DNA of 8,766 bases. It comes from a candidate division TA06 bacterium SM23_40. GTDB lineage: Bacteria > LJUI01 > SM1-40. The stretch covers positions 1 to 8,766 of the forward strand of contig LJUI01000104.1 in NCBI GenBank assembly GCA_001303705.1, in the 5' to 3' direction. Positions within the stretch are counted from its first letter, which is position 1. The number at the start of each line of letters is the position of its first letter. Positions 1-5,863 of this stretch are shown in pieces. A model generated the notes under the pieces. That model was given only the letters and a program-made list of their open reading frames with translations. It did not search any database and had not been told where the DNA came from. Both the position numbers and the translations under genes were made by a program.

Positions 1-1
1 C

Positions 2-52
2 ACACAGATACAGGCCACCGTGGCGGCGACGACCGAGGTAATCGGGCAATAG
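2..52 (+). CDS. C-terminal end of an upstream gene (partial, unidentified)
   Basis: One frame reads 16 sense codons (TQIQATVAATTEVIGQ) and then TAG at 50-52. The composition is protein-like. A strong hairpin begins five bases after the stop, as expected at a gene end. The fragment is too short to identify. That it is coding rests on frame, stop position and hairpin only; the other forward frames either stop earlier or run on into the hairpin. Confidence 0.45.
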   Translation, partial: TQIQATVAATTEVIGQ

Positions 53-57
53 CAGCC

Positions 58-89
58 CCCCCGCCATGTCCGGCCAGGCATGGCGGGGG
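58..89 (+). terminator. Strong GC-rich hairpin, probable transcription terminator
   Basis: CCCCCGCCATG (58-68) pairs perfectly with CATGGCGGGGG (79-89) across a 10-base loop. It lies just after the putative stop at 50-52. The following bases (ATCATTGTCC) are only weakly T-rich, so termination may be inefficient or need a factor. The position between the upstream gene tail and a gene-poor stretch supports a terminator. Confidence 0.6.
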
Positions 90-150
90 ATCATTGTCCT
101 GCGCTATTCCAGTGCCGGCCCGTCCTGGCACAGCCTGCCCATGATTTCCC

Positions 151-179
151 TTGACATTCCGCCCACCCTGGCGTAGCGT
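151..179 (+). promoter_or_regulatory. Possible sigma-70-type promoter for the DUF4145 gene
   Basis: TTGACA (151-156), a 17-base spacer, then TAGCGT (174-179). The -35 is perfect; the -10 keeps only the TA....T positions. The two better promoters in this window use the same -35 and the same 17-base spacing, which raises its credibility. The gene starts about 325 bases further on, so another unseen start site nearer the gene is possible. Confidence 0.35.
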
Positions 180-417
180 GGTGCGGGGTTGAAGACTGGG
201 CTGCTGGGGAAGACGGATACCCCGCATCAACGACGACACTAGCACACGCATCGATACGAGACCCAGTCCCTGGCGACGAACCCGCAGATCTTGCCCAGTT
301 CGCACGGCGAACGACTTCGCCACTTTCTCCCGTCCGACCAGCAGTTCTCAGTACATGCCTGCCCCGCGGAGAAATGGTATCAGGAGGCAGGGATCGGCTC
401 CGCCCGATCTATAGCGA

Positions 418-432
418 CATGCCACAGGCATG
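418..432. repeat. Perfect inverted repeat CATGCC-ACA-GGCATG
   Basis: Two 6-base arms are separated by three bases, located 77 bases before the DUF4145 start codon. It could be a protein-binding operator or a short RNA hairpin in the leader. Nothing else in the sequence decides between these, and chance is possible. Confidence 0.35.
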
Positions 433-508
433 CGCGAGGCGTCGTTCTAGAGAGCATCAATCGACTGAGCGTTACATGGAGTCTGTGCGGAATCGAAGGG
501 AGGAAACG

Positions 509-1141
509 ATGACGGAGTGGAAGAACCTGAGCACTCTCAGTCCCAGGAAATTCACCTGTAGCTACTGTGGCTCGCACGTCCGTTCTGACAGGGGCTATCT
601 CACCGGCACTCCCTCTCGGCACATACGTATCTGCCCTAACTGCAACAATCCTACATACTTCGAAGGGGACCGACAGACTCCCGCTCCCCCGCTCGGAAAT
701 CGGGTGAGCAATGTACCGGCTGAGATCGACTCATTATATAACGAGGCGAGGGCCTGCGCCGCCGCCCGGGCCTACACCGCTGCCGTGCTGGCATGCAGGA
801 AGTTGATTACGATCATTGCGGTGGAGCAGGGGGCCCTCAAAGGCAAGAGCTTCCTTGAATGCGTCGAATTCCTCGCAGACAGGAACTTTATCCCGCCAAA
901 CGGCAGAATATGGCTGCACTACATCCGGACCAGGGGCAGTGAAGCTGCGCACGACCTGTCTCTCATGACCGAAGATGATGCGAATAATCTGATCACATTC
1001 GCCGAGATGCTTCTGAGATTCATCTATGAGTTCCCCGCCCGGGTCACGTCTTCACCGCCTTCATTCTTTGCGGCCGACCACCCGCCCCGGCGGCCAGTCC
1101 CGGTAGGCGACCGGCCTCACAGTGATGCTACCGGCCACTAG
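509..1141 (+). CDS. Zinc-ribbon plus DUF4145-domain protein, function unknown
   Basis: A 210-residue protein. Residues 14-50 hold two CxxC pairs (C17/C20 and C42/C45), typical of a zinc ribbon. Residues about 66-175 match the DUF4145 pattern by eye: an all-helical domain with AVLACRKLI near 92-100 and the conserved EAAHD segment at 145-149. The last 35 residues are Pro/Arg-rich and probably disordered. The ATG at 509 was chosen over the in-frame ATG at 374 because AGGGAGG lies a few bases upstream and the extra 45 residues look like translated leader. DUF4145 domains occur alone or fused to restriction and other nucleic-acid enzymes, so a nucleic-acid-linked or defence-related role is possible, but nothing nearby supports it. 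It appears to be a single-gene unit. Confidence 0.8.
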   Translation: MTEWKNLSTLSPRKFTCSYCGSHVRSDRGYLTGTPSRHIRICPNCNNPTYFEGDRQTPAPPLGNRVSNVPAEIDSLYNEARACAAARAYTAAVLACRKLITIIAVEQGALKGKSFLECVEFLADRNFIPPNGRIWLHYIRTRGSEAAHDLSLMTEDDANNLITFAEMLLRFIYEFPARVTSSPPSFFAADHPPRRPVPVGDRPHSDATGH

Positions 1142-1379
1142 CCGATAGGCTACCATCGACCATGTGGACACGATGCGCCTCGCCCCCACTGTGTGTCCTG
1201 AGAGCCGCCGACGGCCCGCTCCCCTCCCAATGCCGACTCCCTTCCATGTAGATGAACCGGACCTGACCCCCTCGGTGGGCCCTTTCGACACGGCACCTCC
1301 CCCCCAAACACCGGTCGCCACCGCCTCTTAGGCGAAGCGGCCGCTCTCGAGATTCCTCCCCCGAACATACAAAAACGAC
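1142..1379. other. Intergenic stretch, no gene seen
   Basis: The top strand is C-rich and pyrimidine-rich. A small hairpin (TAGCC-GATA-GGCTA, 1139-1152) spans the DUF4145 stop codon, and GGACAC (1166-1171) can pair with GTGTCC (1193-1198). Neither is followed by a T-run, so no clear terminator is present. Overlapping reverse-strand open frames are low-complexity, Arg/Gly-rich and not recognisable. Confidence 0.5.
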
Positions 1380-1408
1380 TTGACATAGCGCCGGAAAAAG
1401 AGGATAAA
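1380..1408 (+). promoter_or_regulatory. Probable sigma-70-type promoter of the five-gene run
   Basis: TTGACA (1380-1385), a 17-base spacer, then GATAAA (1403-1408), which matches four of six -10 positions. Predicted transcription starts about 75 bases before the ATG at 1489. No other gene-proximal promoter as good was seen before the run 1489-5730, so this probably drives all five genes. Confidence 0.6.
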
Positions 1409-1488
1409 GAAGGGTACTGGCCGACACAGGAGAGGTGGCTCTCGAATGTCGCGGCCTACATTGTGCCCAATGAGGAGGCTCCGCGCAA

Positions 1489-2463
1489 ATGCGATTCCCC
1501 CAAGGAACTCCACATCTTCAGAACGCCAAGCTGTCGTTCGTGAACTTCGACAACATACTCCACGACGCCAAAGTAGAGCGTGCCAGCAAGATATGCGGCC
1601 TCATCACCATCATCTATCCGGACGTCACCGAGCTCCTTTTTCTGAGGCAGGGCGAACCGGTGAATGCCGCGAGATTCACCAGAAACGATCGAGACATCGT
1701 ACCCATTCGCGAGGTCATTGAAAAAGCCAAGAAATCACCGGTCGGTACCGTCAGCATCCATGAGGTGCCCGATGAACTACTGGCTATGATCCTGGCGACA
1801 TTCAACACGAAGCCCATGTTCAAGGACATCGATGTGGCGGAGACCTCACCGGATACTTTTCTCGAGAAATTGACTTCTACGAAGTTCTCCGGGTTTGTCG
1901 AGCTACGACGCGGCGTCGAGCTTTCCTACGTCGGGTTCGAAGAGGGCAAACCAACCCACGGCTACTTCGCGGGCCGGGCCGGCAACGAGGTCTCGGATGA
2001 GATCATGCAGAAATACCTCGCGTTGCAGGATTCCGAGGGCGGTTCGATCAAGGTTAGCGGCTTCGAGGTGACGCCCGAGCGCATCGAGCAGGCCACGCCG
2101 GCGCTCATATCGCTATTCCTCAAGATGATCAATGCCATGATAGCAGAATACGGCACACTGGTCGGTCCGGCACTCGCCGAGAAAACTCTTCACAGCTCCC
2201 GTGAGGCTGCCGCCAAGCAGTTCTCCCTGCTCACCGATTTCGTCATCGACAAGGACTTGACAGTGAGCGGCGAACCTCTGGCCTCGCCGGACGACCTGTC
2301 ACGAGCCTTTGCGGCCTGGACAGACCTGCTCGTCGACGCCTTCCGCGCCGTCCTCGGGGATCGTGCCGAGGAGGTATTCGCCCGCTCGACCAAGGACTTC
2401 CGGTTCGCATTGAAGTCGACGACGTTCTCCGAGCATTCCAAGCTCTCAAAACTCCTCGAGTAG
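1489..2463 (+). CDS. Two-module DUF4388-like protein, function unknown
   Basis: A 324-residue soluble protein without signal peptide or membrane segment. It carries two similar modules. Residues about 34-63 contain GLITIIYPDVTELLFLRQGEP and residues about 132-162 contain GFVELRRGVELSYVGFEEGKP (each quoted only in part by pattern: G-hydrophobic strand, EL, aromatic or Leu strand, then G-[EK]-P). This strand-turn-strand pattern resembles DUF4388/PATAN-like domains, which are linked in the literature to signalling proteins; assignment is by eye. Residues about 200-324 are mostly helical and unrecognised. The start is constrained: an in-frame TGA at 1471 precedes it, the ATG at 1489 is the first candidate, and GAGGAGG (1472-1478) lies 10 bases upstream. 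It leads the run, ending six bases before rsmI. Confidence 0.7.
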   Translation: MRFPQGTPHLQNAKLSFVNFDNILHDAKVERASKICGLITIIYPDVTELLFLRQGEPVNAARFTRNDRDIVPIREVIEKAKKSPVGTVSIHEVPDELLAMILATFNTKPMFKDIDVAETSPDTFLEKLTSTKFSGFVELRRGVELSYVGFEEGKPTHGYFAGRAGNEVSDEIMQKYLALQDSEGGSIKVSGFEVTPERIEQATPALISLFLKMINAMIAEYGTLVGPALAEKTLHSSREAAAKQFSLLTDFVIDKDLTVSGEPLASPDDLSRAFAAWTDLLVDAFRAVLGDRAEEVFARSTKDFRFALKSTTFSEHSKLSKLLE

Positions 2464-2469
2464 ACCGTC

Positions 2470-3231
2470 GTGACCGATTCCGGACAGGAGAGGCTCCCGC
2501 CCGCTCTTTACATCGTCAGCACGCCGATCGGAAACTTGAAGGACGTCACATTCCGCGCGCTCGACGTCCTGCGCGCTGCCGATGTTGTCGCTGCAGAAGA
2601 TACACGGAGGACGAGGATCCTGCTCGCTCACTATGGGGCGAGCCGCAGGCTACTCAGCTATCGCGATCGCAATAAGGAGGTCAGAGCACCCAAACTGGTA
2701 CAGACCATCCTTGCCGGGTCGAGCGTAGCGCTCGTCTCCGACGGCGGCACACCGGGGATATCGGATCCAGGATACTACCTGATACGAATGGCCGTACAGA
2801 GGGGCATCGACATCGTGCCCATCCCCGGACCGACTGCCGCCATCGCCGCCCTCGTCGCTTCCGGGCTGCCCTGTGACCGGTTCGCATTCGAGGGATTTCT
2901 GCCTTCACGCCCAGGGAGGAAGCGAAGACGCCTGGAAGAACTCCGAACTGAGCCACGCACGCTGGTCATCTACGAAGCACCGCACCGCCTCAAGTCGACC
3001 CTCGTTCTAATGGCTCAGATCTTAGGTGACCGGAGCGCTGCCGTCGCCCGGGAGCTGACCAAGGTCTTCGAAGAGATCCGTCGCGGTTCTCTCAGCGAAC
3101 TGGCTGCTTACTATCAGACGGAACCAGCCAGAGGTGAAATCGTCATAATCCTGGAAGGTGCGCGCCAACAGGCTCTGTCGGATGTGAGGCAGCACAAGGG
3201 AGATGTCGCGAGTTGCTCTCACGAAGAGTAA
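2470..3231 (+). CDS. rsmI: 16S rRNA (cytidine(1402)-2'-O)-methyltransferase RsmI
   Basis: A 253-residue cytoplasmic SAM-dependent enzyme of the tetrapyrrole-methylase fold. It 2'-O-methylates C1402 in the ribosomal P site of 16S rRNA. Family motifs appear in order: STPIGNLKDVTFRAL (17-31), AAEDTRRT (41-48), SDGGTPGISDPG (90-101), PIPGPTAA (117-124), EGFLP (141-145), YEAPHR (168-173), ARELTKVFEE (193-202) and GEIVIILEG (222-230). The C-terminus stops soon after the last motif and is about 30 residues shorter than E. coli RsmI, so the small C-terminal extension is missing or reduced. The start is GTG six bases after the preceding stop, with no good Shine-Dalgarno, which suggests translational coupling. 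Its last 19 bases overlap the next gene. Confidence 0.95.
   Translation: MTDSGQERLPPALYIVSTPIGNLKDVTFRALDVLRAADVVAAEDTRRTRILLAHYGASRRLLSYRDRNKEVRAPKLVQTILAGSSVALVSDGGTPGISDPGYYLIRMAVQRGIDIVPIPGPTAAIAALVASGLPCDRFAFEGFLPSRPGRKRRRLEELRTEPRTLVIYEAPHRLKSTLVLMAQILGDRSAAVARELTKVFEEIRRGSLSELAAYYQTEPARGEIVIILEGARQQALSDVRQHKGDVASCSHEE
3196..3202 (+). promoter_or_regulatory. Ribosome binding site supporting a TTG start
   Basis: AAGGGAG sits inside the end of rsmI, 10 bases before TTG at 3213. It favours the TTG over the in-frame ATG at 3276. The ATG at 3203 directly beside it is in another frame that soon hits a stop. Confidence 0.5.
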
Positions 3232-3824
3232 GCACCATATGGAGAAGATCTCTTCGTCCCCTTACCAACTTCTCCATGCGCATGTCCCTGCCGCCCAATT
3301 TGCTCACGGCCTGCGGTCTGGTAGCTAGCATCTTCAGTGCTCTGGCTTTCAGGATAGGTGAGTTCCGAGTCGGGGCCATCGTTCTCCTCATCTCGGGCCT
3401 CTTCGACTCGCTCGACGGCGAAGTGGCTCGTCAGACGCATGGAGAAACAAAGTTTGGCGCGTTCCTCGACTCGACGGTAGACCGATATTCGGAATCAGTA
3501 GTTTTCCTCGGTATCGCATGGTACTATCTGCCCGGGCCGCAAGTGCTCATCATCATAGCTGCCCTCGTGGGGAGTTACATGGTGAGCTACGCGCGGGCCC
3601 GTTCTGAAGGAATCGGATACGAGTGCCGAACCGGCCTGATGGAGCGCCCAGAACGAATGCTGCTCCTCGTCTGTGGCGGTCTACTGGGAGAGCGGTTCTT
3701 CTTGGGATTCGTCATCGCCGTCGCAGTTCTCACGCATTTGACGGCTCTACACCGCATCTATTACGTGTGGCGCCAGACGAGAGACACCGCCGGTTCCGGA
3801 GAGCATGGTCAAGGCAGTACGTAG
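3213..3824 (+). CDS. CDP-alcohol phosphatidyltransferase, probable phosphatidylinositol-phosphate synthase
   Basis: A 203-residue polytopic membrane enzyme. The complete CDP-alcohol phosphotransferase signature is present: D65, D68-G69, A72-R73, G82, D86 and D90, spaced exactly as DxxDGxxAR(x8)GxxxDxxxD; these four Asp bind metal and catalyse. Hydrophobic segments lie at about 30-48, 53-66, 92-122 and 146-182. The later segment YARARSEG followed by GLMERPERM resembles the PIP/archaetidylinositol-phosphate synthase branch (inositol 1-phosphate acceptor). The next gene makes exactly that substrate, which supports this over PgsA (glycerol phosphate). Start: TTG at 3213 keeps the basic amphipathic N-terminus usual in the family; an ATG at 3276 would remove it. 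It overlaps rsmI by 19 bases. Acceptor specificity is inferred, not shown. Confidence 0.85.
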   Translation: MLSRRVSTIWRRSLRPLTNFSMRMSLPPNLLTACGLVASIFSALAFRIGEFRVGAIVLLISGLFDSLDGEVARQTHGETKFGAFLDSTVDRYSESVVFLGIAWYYLPGPQVLIIIAALVGSYMVSYARARSEGIGYECRTGLMERPERMLLLVCGGLLGERFFLGFVIAVAVLTHLTALHRIYYVWRQTRDTAGSGEHGQGST

Positions 3825-3895
3825 AGTCGACCTTACACCGACAGAACCGGCCACCGTCATAGAGACAAGACAATACCAGGAGAGGGGGGTCCAGG

Positions 3896-5065
3896 ATGCC
3901 CAAGGTGAGAGTCGGCATCATCGGCGTCGGAAATTGTGCCTCAGCCCTGATCCAGGGCGTGTACTACTACAGACGGGCGCCAGCTGACGAGAGCATCCCG
4001 GGGCTGATGCACGTCAATCTCGGTGGCTACCACGTCGGCGACATTGAGTTTTCCTGTGCCTTCGACATCGACAAGAACAAGGTCGGCAAGGACCTCGCCG
4101 AGGCGATCGTCACCACGCCCAACAACACCTACACCTTTGCCAATGTGCCGAAGATGGGCATCAAGGTGCTCCGGGGCATGACGCACGACGGGCTTGGCCA
4201 TTACCTGTCGCAGATCATCACCAAGGCACCTGGCTCCACCGTGGATATCGTGCAGGTACTCAAGGAATCGAAGACCGACGTGGTCATCAACTTCCTCCCC
4301 GTGGGTAGTGAGGAAGCAACGAAGTGGTACGTCGAACAGGTGCTCAAGGCCGGCTGTGGTTTCATTAACTGTATTCCGGTCTTCATCGCCAGGGAGCAGT
4401 ATTGGCGGCGTCGATTCAGCAAGGCCGGCCTCCCTGTCATCGGGGACGATATCAAGTCCCAGGTCGGCGCCACGATTCTCCACCGCGTCCTGACGAACCT
4501 GTTCATCAACAGGGGGGTGCGGCTCGAACGGACAAGCCAGCTCAATGTCGGGGGCAACACCGATTTCCTCAACATGCTCGAGCGATCGAGACTCGAATCG
4601 AAGAAGATATCGAAAACGAGTGCCGTGACCTCTCAGCTTCCCTATGATATCGGGGAGTCGAATATCCACATCGGCCCCTCGGACTACGTCGCCTGGCTCC
4701 TCGACCGCAAGTGGGCCTATATTCGCCTCGAGGGAAAATCGTTCGGCGATGTTCCGCTCAACATCGAGATGAAACTGGAGGTGTGGGACTCCCCTAACTC
4801 CGCCGGCGTGGTCATCGATGCCATCCGATGTTGCAAACTCGCGCTCGATCATGGGCTCAGCGGGGGACTCAAGGAGCCTTCGAGTTACTTCATGAAGTCG
4901 CCTCCAGTCCAGTATACCGACGAAGAGGCCCGTCTCAAGGTAGAGCAGTACATTTCCCGGTACCGAACGAAGCCATCCAGAAAGAAGACAACCCGGGCGG
5001 CGACGAAACCGAAGACTGCAAAGGGAAAGAGGCGAGCACGCGCCGGAGGCAAAAAGAGGCGATGA
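3896..5065 (+). CDS. ino1: Inositol-3-phosphate (L-myo-inositol 1-phosphate) synthase
   Basis: A 389-residue NAD-dependent cytoplasmic isomerase that converts glucose 6-phosphate to L-myo-inositol 1-phosphate. The N-terminal Rossmann motif is [15 protein letters not shown] (7-21). Other family blocks are [12 protein letters not shown] (134-145), [15 protein letters not shown] (183-197), [14 protein letters not shown] (215-228), [10 protein letters not shown] (235-244), HIGPSDYV (258-265), [11 protein letters not shown] (270-280) and [11 protein letters not shown] (295-305). From memory these match the actinobacterial/archaeal type very closely. The family core ends near residue 353. Residues 355-389 form an added tail with 18 Lys/Arg in 35 and no acidic residue, ending KKRR. 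The start has AGGAGAGG about 10 bases upstream. It lies 71 bases after the phosphatidyltransferase and overlaps tmk by four bases (ATGA). Confidence 0.95.
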   Translation: MPKVRVGIIGVGNCASALIQGVYYYRRAPADESIPGLMHVNLGGYHVGDIEFSCAFDIDKNKVGKDLAEAIVTTPNNTYTFANVPKMGIKVLRGMTHDGLGHYLSQIITKAPGSTVDIVQVLKESKTDVVINFLPVGSEEATKWYVEQVLKAGCGFINCIPVFIAREQYWRRRFSKAGLPVIGDDIKSQVGATILHRVLTNLFINRGVRLERTSQLNVGGNTDFLNMLERSRLESKKISKTSAVTSQLPYDIGESNIHIGPSDYVAWLLDRKWAYIRLEGKSFGDVPLNIEMKLEVWDSPNSAGVVIDAIRCCKLALDHGLSGGLKEPSSYFMKSPPVQYTDEEARLKVEQYISRYRTKPSRKKTTRAATKPKTAKGKRRARAGGKKRR

Positions 5066-5730
5066 GCGGTTCTCGACTGCCGAGAGGGGCACTGATCACA
5101 TTTGAGGGAGGCGATTGGAGCGGGAAGACGACCCAGGCGCGCAGACTGGTAGAGTGGCTGGAGAAGGCCGACATTCCCTGCGTCTTCTCGAGAGAGCCCG
5201 GGGGCACGGAGATCGGTGAAGAAATCCGCACCATTCTCCTCAATCCAGATCACGCGCCAATGTCCCCCAAGACAGAGCTCTTCCTGTACATGGCCAACAG
5301 GGCACAGCACACTTCTCAACTCATCATTCCTGCCCTCGATGCGGGCTCGATCGTCGTCTGCGAACGCTTCTCTGATGCCACGTTCGCATATCAGGGGGCA
5401 GGTAGAGGAATCGACAAAAACGTTATCGAACCGATTAACACCATCGCCACCTCCGGCATCGTCCCCGACCTGACGATTATCATCGACGTGCCGCCGGACG
5501 AGAGCACGGAGCGGGCAACGCACGCCGGGAGAGGCGAGGATCGAATCGAACGAGAAGGTCTCACATTTCAGAAGAAGGTGCGGCAGGAGTATCTCCGGAT
5601 TGCACAACAAGATCCGGAACGAGTCAAAATCGTCGATGGTGCAAAAGAGATCGATCATATAGCGCAAGAGATCATCGGCATAGTTGAGCAATTCCTTCGC
5701 GACCGGGGGTTCCTACCGGATACAGATTAA
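5062..5730 (+). CDS. tmk: Thymidylate kinase (dTMP kinase)
   Basis: A 222-residue cytoplasmic kinase that phosphorylates dTMP to dTDP with ATP for dTTP synthesis. The P-loop is GGDWSGKT (16-23), with Trp19 where the family usually has Gly. [11 protein letters not shown] (42-52) is the dTMP-site block; NRAQH (79-83) replaces the common [17 protein letters not shown] (101-112) is the DR[YF] motif with Glu for the first Asp. The lid segment [11 protein letters not shown] (156-166) carries Arg residues. Length is normal. The ATG at 5062 overlaps the ino1 stop (ATGA), and GGAGG (5045-5049) lies 12 bases upstream, inside the basic-tail coding region. An in-frame earlier ATG at 4828 is an unrelated extension through ino1 and was not used. 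Confidence 0.95.
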   Translation: MSGSRLPRGALITFEGGDWSGKTTQARRLVEWLEKADIPCVFSREPGGTEIGEEIRTILLNPDHAPMSPKTELFLYMANRAQHTSQLIIPALDAGSIVVCERFSDATFAYQGAGRGIDKNVIEPINTIATSGIVPDLTIIIDVPPDESTERATHAGRGEDRIEREGLTFQKKVRQEYLRIAQQDPERVKIVDGAKEIDHIAQEIIGIVEQFLRDRGFLPDTD

Positions 5731-5863
5731 ATATCTATCGACCTCACGTTGATTCACCACTGCGTTCGAGACATGTCCGTACTGGCGATAGCCTGCAGCG
5801 GGAAGCCGCGGCTCCATTTCGCTCGCAGCCGCCCGCCGGCCATATCAGGAAGGGAGAAGAAAG
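5731..5863. other. Intergenic gap between tmk and the protease gene
   Basis: 133 bases without a gene. A modest hairpin is possible (GCGGCT 5808-5813 with AGCCGC 5827-5832, 13-base loop), with no T-run. TTGATT at 5749-5754 lacks a good -10 at proper spacing. Whether the protease and panB are transcribed from here or by read-through from tmk is unresolved. Confidence 0.4.

Larger units (their letters stand above)
90..508. other. Non-coding stretch upstream of the DUF4145 gene
   Basis: No convincing gene was seen on either strand; the short open frames here lack ribosome binding sites and recognisable protein. The stretch holds a possible promoter (151-179), a small hairpin GTGCC/GGCAC (112-116 with 127-131) and a perfect inverted repeat around 418-432. 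Most of it would be an unusually long leader of over 300 bases if transcription starts at the 151 promoter. Confidence 0.5.

Noticed and set aside
374-508. N-terminal extension of the DUF4145 gene to the ATG at 374
   Set aside because: The extra 45 residues are Arg-rich and unstructured, and the strong ribosome binding site lies just before 509.
1128-1427. Minus-strand open frames in the gap after the DUF4145 gene
   Set aside because: Arg/Gly-rich translations without motifs; several overlap one another in different frames and none has a convincing start signal.
1446-1721. A 91-residue plus-strand frame with a fair ribosome binding site, overlapping the DUF4388-like gene
   Set aside because: The translation is His/Arg-rich and unlike any domain; the frame from 1489 carries the structured protein and has its own GAGGAGG.
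2258-2263. TTGACA inside the DUF4388-like gene
   Set aside because: No matching -10 box at 16-18 bases, and it lies well within coding sequence.
3241-3275. Inverted repeat GGAGAAG (3241-3247) and CTTCTCC (3269-3275) just before the internal ATG of the phosphatidyltransferase gene
   Set aside because: It lies in coding sequence with a 21-base loop. It could only matter if translation began at 3276, which the family comparison argues against.
3941-5092. A 383-residue open frame on the minus strand opposite ino1
   Set aside because: It is antisense to an unmistakable gene, has no recognisable domains, and is explained by GC-rich codon usage lacking stops in that frame.
4885-5691. A 268-residue open frame on the minus strand opposite tmk
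   Set aside because: Antisense to a clearly recognised gene; the translation has no family motif.
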